Assembly: GCF_004331485.1 (NCBI RefSeq)
Contig: NZ_SJKD01000006.1
Span: 496,001-560,000, forward strand
DNA from: Kribbella capetownensis
GTDB taxonomy: Bacteria; Actinomycetota; Actinomycetes; Propionibacteriales; Kribbellaceae
Reading direction: 5' to 3'
DNA: 64,000 nt
In this document: positions 57,583 through 64,000 of the stretch, one piece after another
How positions within the stretch are numbered: the first letter of the stretch is position 1
Layout: each line of letters starts with the position of its first letter
Notes under the pieces: generated by a model
What the model was told of the DNA's origin: nothing
Databases searched by the model: none
What the model saw: only the letters and a program-made list of their open reading frames with translations
Position numbers and translations under genes: made by a program

Positions 57583-58971
57583 CTAGGCGGGCCAGCCCGG
57601 TTCGATGTTCTGGTTCAGGTGGAAGACGTTCTCGGGGTCGTACTCGCATTTCACCCGGGACAGCCGCTGGTAGTTCGCCTCACCGAACCCGGCGATCACC
57701 CGGTTCTGCCCCTCGTTGCCGATGAAGTTCAGGTACACGGCGCCGGTCGACCACTCCTTCAGATCCGAGCACAGATCCCGGGCCCAACGGATCCCCAGCG
57801 AGTCGTCGGCCGGATCCGCCCACAGCCCGAACGGATGCGCCACCCAGGCCGCCTGTCGATGCGGCAGCGGCCAGTTGTCCGCGGCCCGCAGTACCTCACC
57901 ACCCCACGGCAGCAGGATCTGCTGCGACGGCGACGGCGACGGCATGTCCACCACCCGATCAGAGAACGCCTGGATCGCCGGATCGGGCAGCGACGACAGG
58001 TGCTCGGCCGACCAGTAGTTGCGGAACCCGGGTGGATCGTCGAGCGCCGACTGCAGTACGTCGTACGGCATCTCCGCGACCATCTGGCCCTCCGGCGCCA
58101 GCGCGAAGATCGGCGCGAGCGCGTCCCGCAGCTCCGCCTCGCCGCCGGCGTAGACCGCGCCCACCGCGGCGATGAGCTTGCCCTGCAGGTGTTGCGGCAC
58201 GAAGTCCTCGGGCGGCCCGGTCAGATAGATCGCTCCACCGCCGAGCTCCTCCGGCGCCCCCTGCTCGAACAGATCCCGGTACGCGCGGATCACCGCCGGG
58301 CCGGCGTCGGCAGGCCACATCAGCATCGCGAGCGTGACCGCCGGCAACGGCTGGAGCTTGAACGTCATCGACGTCGCGACCCCGAAGTTCCCGCCGCCGC
58401 CGTGCAAGGCCCAGAACAGCTCGGTGTTCTTCGTCTCGTCCGCGATGATCAACCGCCCGTCGGCGGTGACCAGCTCGACCGACACCAGCGCGTCGCAGGC
58501 CAGCCCGAACTTGCGTTCCAGCCACCCCGATCCGCCACCGAGCGTGAGCCCGGCGACACCCGTCGTCGACACCCGGCCACCTGTCGTCGCCAGCCAGTAC
58601 GGTCGGCAGGCGCGATCGAAGTCGCCCCACGTCGCGCCGCCGCCGACCCGCGCCAGCCGCGCCTCCGGGTCGATCTGTACGTCGTTCAGCCGCCGCAGGT
58701 CGACGACCAGACCACCCTCGCTGACCCCGGTCCCGGCCACGCTGTGACCGCCGCCGCGGACGGCGATCTCCAGGTTCTGCGCGATGCCGTGCCGGACTGC
58801 CGCCTGGACGTCGGCCGCGGACTCGCACTGCGCGATCATCGCCGGCCGCTTGTCGATCATCGCGTTGAACACCGTCCGGGCGTCGTCGTACGCCGCGTCC
58901 CCGGACCGCAGGACCACTCCCCCGAATCCCTCGGGTCGTGCCCCCGGCGGCCGTTCGATCGTGTCGGACAT
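57583..58971 (-). CDS. FAD-linked oxidase, berberine-bridge-enzyme-like
   Basis: A 462-residue flavoprotein of the PCMH/BBE type. The FAD domain carries VRGGGHSVAGTGVSEGG, in which His76 is the expected covalent FAD attachment point, and GLTLGGGSGWLERKFGL. I do not see a Cys at the usual second attachment place before GGG, so attachment is probably single. The C-terminal berberine-like segment ends YDPENVFHLNQNI, the family signature. It oxidises a sugar, alcohol or small product, which is unknown. ATG 58971 follows AAGGGGGAA. Confidence 0.92.
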   Translation of the reverse strand: MSDTIERPPGARPEGFGGVVLRSGDAAYDDARTVFNAMIDKRPAMIAQCESAADVQAAVRHGIAQNLEIAVRGGGHSVAGTGVSEGGLVVDLRRLNDVQIDPEARLARVGGGATWGDFDRACRPYWLATTGGRVSTTGVAGLTLGGGSGWLERKFGLACDALVSVELVTADGRLIIADETKNTELFWALHGGGGNFGVATSMTFKLQPLPAVTLAMLMWPADAGPAVIRAYRDLFEQGAPEELGGGAIYLTGPPEDFVPQHLQGKLIAAVGAVYAGGEAELRDALAPIFALAPEGQMVAEMPYDVLQSALDDPPGFRNYWSAEHLSSLPDPAIQAFSDRVVDMPSPSPSQQILLPWGGEVLRAADNWPLPHRQAAWVAHPFGLWADPADDSLGIRWARDLCSDLKEWSTGAVYLNFIGNEGQNRVIAGFGEANYQRLSRVKCEYDPENVFHLNQNIEPGWPA

Positions 58972-59086
58972 GCTGATTCCCCCTTGCACTAGCTCCCGCT
59001 CCCCCAGGTGCCACCCCGATCGTGCAACGCAACCACCCACCGGTCAACGGCTGAACCTGGGGGTTAGGGCTCGGTAAGGTCGGGGT

Positions 59087-60337
<1,251 letters not shown>

Positions 60338-60429
60338 CCGATCGGCCGTGCTCCACGCTTGAGCGCGCCCGCTGACCGCAGTTGATGAGTGCTGGAGGTC
60401 CGGACAACTCACCGGTAACCTTCGTCGGT

Positions 60430-61881
60430 ATGACGGAGGTCGTGATCATCGGGGCCGGGTTCGCCGGGCTGTGTATGGGGATCAAACTGCGGCAGGCCGG
60501 ATGCGAGGACTTCGTCATCCTGGAGAAGGCCGCCGAACTCGGTGGCACCTGGCGGGACAACACCTATCCCGGCTGCGCGTGCGACATCCCGTCGTACCTC
60601 TACTCGTTCTCGTTCGAGCAGAACCCGCACTGGACCCGGATGTTCGCGCCCTGGGACGAGATCCTCGGGTATCTCCAGCACTGCGCGGACAGGTACGGCA
60701 TCACCCCGAAGATCCGGTACGGCGCCGAGGTGACCGAGGCCGCGTTCGACGAGGCCGCCGGCCAGTGGACCGTGACGGTGAACGGCGACGAGACCATCGA
60801 GACCCAGGCCCTGGTGACCGGCGTGGGCAGCCTGCACGAACCCAAGCGACCGGACCTCCCCGGCCTCGATTCCTTCGCCGGTACGACGTTCCACTCGGCG
60901 CAGTGGGATCACTCGCAGGACCTGCGCGGGCGCAACGTGGCTGTCATCGGCACGGGCGCGTCGGCGATTCAGTTCGTGCCGCGGATCGCTCCGGAAGTCG
61001 GGCAACTGGACGTCTACCAGCGGACCGCGCCCTGGATCACGCCGAAGCCGGACCGCGCGATCGGACCGATGGAACGCCGCCTGCACGAACGGTTCCCGGC
61101 CGGCCAGCGCGCGATCCGCAATGTCATCTACTGGGGTCTCGAGGGACGTGGCGCCGGCTTCGCGGGCAATCCGAAGTTGATGAAAGGCCTTGAAATACAG
61201 GCGAAACGGCATCTGCGCAAGCAGGTCCCGGATCCCGATCTACGGGCCCGGCTCACGCCCGACTACCAGATCGGCTGCAAGCGGATCCTGATCTCGAACG
61301 ACTACTACCCGGCCCTCGCCCGCCCGAACGTGGACCTCGTCACCACCCCGATCACCCGGGTCATACCGACCGGCGTGGTCACCGCCGACGGGATCGAGCG
61401 ACCCTGCGACACGATCGTGCTCGGCACCGGGTTCGACGTGTCGGCGAACCTGACCCGGATGCCGATCCTGGGCAAGGATGGCGTCGACCTGGCCGAGCAC
61501 TGGAAGCGCGAGGGGATCGGCGCCCACCTCGGCATCACCGTCGCCGGCTACCCGAACCTGTTCCTCCTGGCCGGACCGAACACGCTCCTCGGCCACTCCT
61601 CGATGGTGTTCATGATCGAGGCCCAGGTCCGCTACGTGATGCAGGCACTGCACCTGCTCCGTCGCCGCGGAGCCTCGTACGTCGAGGTCCGGGAGGACGC
61701 GCAGGAGCGGTTCGTCAGCGGGATCCAGGGTGAGCTCGGGGAGACCGTCTGGCAGTCCGGCTGCAACAGTTGGTACCTGGACGCGGCCGGGCGCAACTCG
61801 ACGATCTGGCCGGAGTTCACGGTATCGTACTGGCGCCGGACCCGGCGGCTGGATCCCGCCGACTTCGTCCTGGTCCATTAG
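60430..61881 (+). CDS. Flavin-containing (Baeyer-Villiger type) monooxygenase
   Basis: A 483-residue class B monooxygenase. FAD motif GAGFAGLCMG is at about residues 7-16, LGGTWRDNTYPGCACDIPSYLY follows, and the NADPH motif is GTGASAIQFVP at about residue 177. Between them, FAGTTFHSAQWDH corresponds to the BVMO fingerprint, with Asp-His in place of the final Trp-Pro. It inserts oxygen into ketones or oxidises heteroatoms; the substrate is unknown. ATG 60430 lies eight bases after TAACCT (60416-60421), so it is probably leaderless. Confidence 0.92.
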   Translation: MTEVVIIGAGFAGLCMGIKLRQAGCEDFVILEKAAELGGTWRDNTYPGCACDIPSYLYSFSFEQNPHWTRMFAPWDEILGYLQHCADRYGITPKIRYGAEVTEAAFDEAAGQWTVTVNGDETIETQALVTGVGSLHEPKRPDLPGLDSFAGTTFHSAQWDHSQDLRGRNVAVIGTGASAIQFVPRIAPEVGQLDVYQRTAPWITPKPDRAIGPMERRLHERFPAGQRAIRNVIYWGLEGRGAGFAGNPKLMKGLEIQAKRHLRKQVPDPDLRARLTPDYQIGCKRILISNDYYPALARPNVDLVTTPITRVIPTGVVTADGIERPCDTIVLGTGFDVSANLTRMPILGKDGVDLAEHWKREGIGAHLGITVAGYPNLFLLAGPNTLLGHSSMVFMIEAQVRYVMQALHLLRRRGASYVEVREDAQERFVSGIQGELGETVWQSGCNSWYLDAAGRNSTIWPEFTVSYWRRTRRLDPADFVLVH

Positions 61882-61999
61882 GGGATGACCCGCACTCCCG
61901 AAGTAGGAGTGGGTGGGCTGCGGCGTACGACCTTGGGATGAAGGCAAGACCGGTCCGAGGACCGATGTCTGAGCGGCCCCGCTGAAGGATTCTTGAGGT

Positions 62000-62095
62000 A
62001 TGGAAATTCTTCAGATTGCCGGAGCGGCGGCGATCGTGATCGGCATCGTGGTCACGGTCCTGCTCGCCATCGTGCCCTCGGTCGTAGACCGATAA
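62000..62095 (+). CDS. Single-helix membrane microprotein (31 residues)
   Basis: A 31-residue protein: MEILQIAG, then a hydrophobic helix made of Ala, Ile, Val, Gly and Leu, then VPSVVDR. ATG 62000 follows GAAGGA at 61984-61989 and stops at TAA 62093-62095. The reading frame has coding-like GC-rich third positions, and a small hairpin (CTCCCC/GGGGAG, 62098-62113) follows the stop. It lies between the monooxygenase and the cystathionine beta-synthase gene. Function is unknown; it could be a regulator of a larger membrane complex. Confidence 0.6.
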   Translation: MEILQIAGAAAIVIGIVVTVLLAIVPSVVDR

Positions 62096-62097
62096 GT

Positions 62098-62113
62098 CTC
62101 CCCCACTGGGGAG
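62098..62113. terminator. Small hairpin after the microprotein
   Basis: Arms CTCCCC and GGGGAG flank CACT. It is short but lies between the microprotein stop and the convergent cystathionine beta-synthase stop. Confidence 0.35.
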
Positions 62114-62144
62114 TCGGCCCGCGCGGTCGTGCACCGAGCGGATG

Positions 62145-63518
62145 TCAGTCGGCGGACAGGTGGACCAGCAGGTCCTGACGGGTCAGGACGCCCACCGGTT
62201 TGCCGTCGTCCAGAACCATCAGAGCGTCGCGGTCCTCGAGCAACTGGACCGCCCGGGTGACCGGTTCGCCGGCGCCCAGGGACGGCAGCGCGGGGTCCAT
62301 GTGCTGCTCGACCATGTCGGCCAGCCGGGCCTTGCCGGAGTACAGAGCGTCCATCAGCGTCCGCTCCGACACCGCCCCGGCGACCTCGGCCGCCATCACC
62401 GGTGGTTCTGCCCGGACCACCGGCATCTGCGAGACGCCGTACTCGCGCAGGATCTCGACCGCCTCGGCGATCGTCTCGTGCGGGTGCGTGTGCACCATCG
62501 GCGGCAGGCTGCCGTCCTTGCCGGCCAGGATCTCACCGAGCGTGACGCCGTGCCGGGTGTGCGCGAGGAACCCGTACTGCGCCAGCCAGTCGTCGTTGAA
62601 CACCTTCGTCAGGTAGCCGCGGCCGCCGTCCGGCAGCAGGACCACGACGACAGCTTCGGGATCGTCGAGTTCGTGCGCGAGCCGGATCGCGGCCGCTGCG
62701 GCCATGCCCGCGGAGCCGCCGACCAGCATGGCCTCCTCGCGCGCCAGCCGCCGGGTCAGCGCGAACGAGTCCGCGTCCGAGACCTCGATCACGCGGTCGC
62801 AGATGTCCCGGTCGTACGTCTCCGGCCAGAAGTCCTCGCCGACACCCTCGACCAGGTACGGCCGGCCGGTGCCACCGGAGTACACCGAGCCCTCCGGGTC
62901 CGCGCCGATGATCTGCACCCGGCCGCCGGAGACCTCCTTCAGGTACTTGCCGGTGCCGCTGACCGTGCCGCCGGTGCCGACGCCCGCGACGAAGTGTGTG
63001 ATCTTCCCCTCGGTCTGCTCCCACAGTTCCGGACCGGTGGTCTCGTAATGGGAGCGGGGATTGTTCTGGTTGGCGTACTGGTTCGGCTTCCAGGCGCCGT
63101 CGATCTCGCGGACCAGGCGGTCGGAGACGTTGTAGTACGAGTCCGGGTGCTCCGGCGCCACCGCGGTCGGGCAGACCACGACCTCGGCGCCGTACGCCTT
63201 CAGCACGTTGCGCTTGTCCTCACTCACCTTGTCCGGGCAGACGAAGACGCACTTGTAGCCCTTCTGCTGGGCGACCATGGCCAGCCCGACCCCGGTGTTG
63301 CCGGACGTCGGCTCGACGATCGTGCCGCCCGGCTTCAGCTCGCCGGAGGCCTCCGCGGCCTCGATCATCCGGACCGCGATCCGGTCCTTCACCGAGCCGC
63401 CGGGGTTGAAGTATTCGACCTTTGCCAGCACGAGCGGCTTGGCGCCGTCGGTCGTACTCCCCAGCTTCACGAGTGGGGTGTTGCCGACCAGGTCCAGGAG
63501 TGAGTTCGCGTAGCGCAC
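62145..63518 (-). CDS. cbs: Cystathionine beta-synthase
   Basis: A 457-residue PLP enzyme that condenses homocysteine with serine. The PLP lysine is K44 in NPGGSVKDRIAV; SGNTGVGLAM and the GTGGTVSGTGKYL phosphate loop follow. Residues 335-457 hold two CBS (Bateman) domains, which would bind an adenosyl ligand; no heme-binding N-terminal region is present, as expected for bacteria. GTG 63518 lies six bases after TACAGT on its strand, so it is probably leaderless. With MetB it can make or use cystathionine. Confidence 0.95.
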   Translation of the reverse strand: MRYANSLLDLVGNTPLVKLGSTTDGAKPLVLAKVEYFNPGGSVKDRIAVRMIEAAEASGELKPGGTIVEPTSGNTGVGLAMVAQQKGYKCVFVCPDKVSEDKRNVLKAYGAEVVVCPTAVAPEHPDSYYNVSDRLVREIDGAWKPNQYANQNNPRSHYETTGPELWEQTEGKITHFVAGVGTGGTVSGTGKYLKEVSGGRVQIIGADPEGSVYSGGTGRPYLVEGVGEDFWPETYDRDICDRVIEVSDADSFALTRRLAREEAMLVGGSAGMAAAAAIRLAHELDDPEAVVVVLLPDGGRGYLTKVFNDDWLAQYGFLAHTRHGVTLGEILAGKDGSLPPMVHTHPHETIAEAVEILREYGVSQMPVVRAEPPVMAAEVAGAVSERTLMDALYSGKARLADMVEQHMDPALPSLGAGEPVTRAVQLLEDRDALMVLDDGKPVGVLTRQDLLVHLSAD

Positions 63519-63610
63519 GTCCTAACTGTAGTGCTGTTGCCCGCGCGAAGTTGGGCGCGTCTTTGCCGTATTTCACTTGCTTGTCTGTCACAGCGTGTAA
63601 TCCTGGAGAC

Positions 63611-64000
63611 ATGACAAGAGCCCGGGCCGCGAAGCGACTGGCCCAGGCCGCAGCCTTCGGGGGCGGGGGACTCGGACTCATCGGTGCCACGTTGTACGGC
63701 GTACTGACCGCTGAGGCCGAGTACGCGAAGCGCGTGATCGGGCCGATGCGTTATTACCCCACTCCGGGCGACGGCCTGTACGGCCGGTATCCAGGAAGAC
63801 CGATCACGTTCGCCATGCTCGGCGACTCCAGTGCCGCCGGCTACGGCACCGAGTCGCCGGACGAGACTCCCGGGGTGCTGCTCGCCTCCGGGCTCGCCGA
63901 CCTGGCGAATCGGCCGGTGCGGCTGGTCGACGTGGCGAAGACCGGCGCGAAGTCGACCGACCTCGCCGCGCAGGTGGACGCGGCGCTGCAGGCCGGGCCG
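63611..64000 (+). CDS. SGNH/GDSL hydrolase, 3' end outside window
   Basis: The first 130 residues of a hydrolase with an N-terminal transmembrane or signal helix (about residues 13-35) and the block I catalytic motif AMLGDSSAAGYG, with Ser73. It resembles the exported GDSL esterase Rv1075c, which lies at the same end of the mycobacterial block. ATG 63611 follows TGGAG; a -10-like TGTAAT is at 63596-63601. The catalytic His is outside the window, so activity is inferred. Confidence 0.88.
   Translation, partial: MTRARAAKRLAQAAAFGGGGLGLIGATLYGVLTAEAEYAKRVIGPMRYYPTPGDGLYGRYPGRPITFAMLGDSSAAGYGTESPDETPGVLLASGLADLANRPVRLVDVAKTGAKSTDLAAQVDAALQAGP

Noticed and set aside
57245..57649. Minus-strand frame of 134 codons and a plus-strand frame at 57257-57586
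   Set aside because: Both run through tandem and inverted repeats, are Arg/Pro/Ala-rich, and overlap the oxidase end; no family resemblance.

Overview
The window is high-GC actinobacterial DNA. It encodes mycothiol S-conjugate amidase (Mca), a short-chain Z-prenyl diphosphate synthase, DUF4307 and a DtxR/IdeR-type iron box. Many genes begin at or within a few bases of the expected transcription start. Overall style suggests a soil actinomycete such as Kribbella or a relative; that genus call is from memory and is not proven here. I see no rRNA, tRNA, CRISPR array, insertion sequence or prophage gene.

A conserved skeleton runs through the window: Z-prenyl synthase (left edge), hemolysin III, thioredoxin-like DUF255 protein, a small membrane protein, mca, DUF4307, greA, ilvA, metB, msrA, cystathionine beta-synthase and an SGNH hydrolase (right edge). 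Most of these match the compact Mycobacterium tuberculosis block Rv1075c-Rv1086. Here the block is spread over about 64 kb by accessory blocks.

Accessory blocks, left to right. 1.3-6.5 kb: MarR regulator, phosphotransferase, lipoprotein, a decayed M28 aminopeptidase and an intact secreted M4 metalloprotease that shares its 3' end with the decayed gene. 8.7-15.1 kb: nitroreductase, Xaa-Pro peptidase, APC transporter, small membrane protein, M20 dipeptidase (a probable peptide/amino-acid use cluster) and a CopD-like protein. 17.6-26.2 kb: VOC protein, TetR, DrrAB-like ABC exporter, an MFS exporter behind a paired palindrome, an adhesin-like bactofilin-style protein, a DHA2 exporter and its MarR regulator divided by a four-unit 15-bp operator array, and a prolyl-iminopeptidase-like hydrolase. 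27.5-38 kb: a kinase-like phosphotransferase, an HExxH protein, a three-gene ABC exporter, SDR, CPBP protease, MarR-DHA2 operon, hemerythrin and AI-2E family exporter. 38-44.4 kb: an orphan MutL-like ATPase abutting metB, SRPBCC-ArsR, a YczE/MocR pair and msrA.

44.6-57 kb holds a large unknown secreted protein, a bfd-bfr-phosphatase operon under an apparent iron box, an unexplained intrinsic terminator, a coiled-coil/SAP-like cassette, DinB and hydrolase genes, and two orphan coding tails. 57.1-57.6 kb is a gene-free, repeat-rich stretch. 57.6-61.9 kb holds a covalent-flavin oxidase, a LarA-like nickel-pincer racemase homologue and a flavin monooxygenase.

The regulatory DNA is the most striking part: at least six efflux or stress promoters carry clear palindromes in pairs or arrays, and about ten genes look leaderless.
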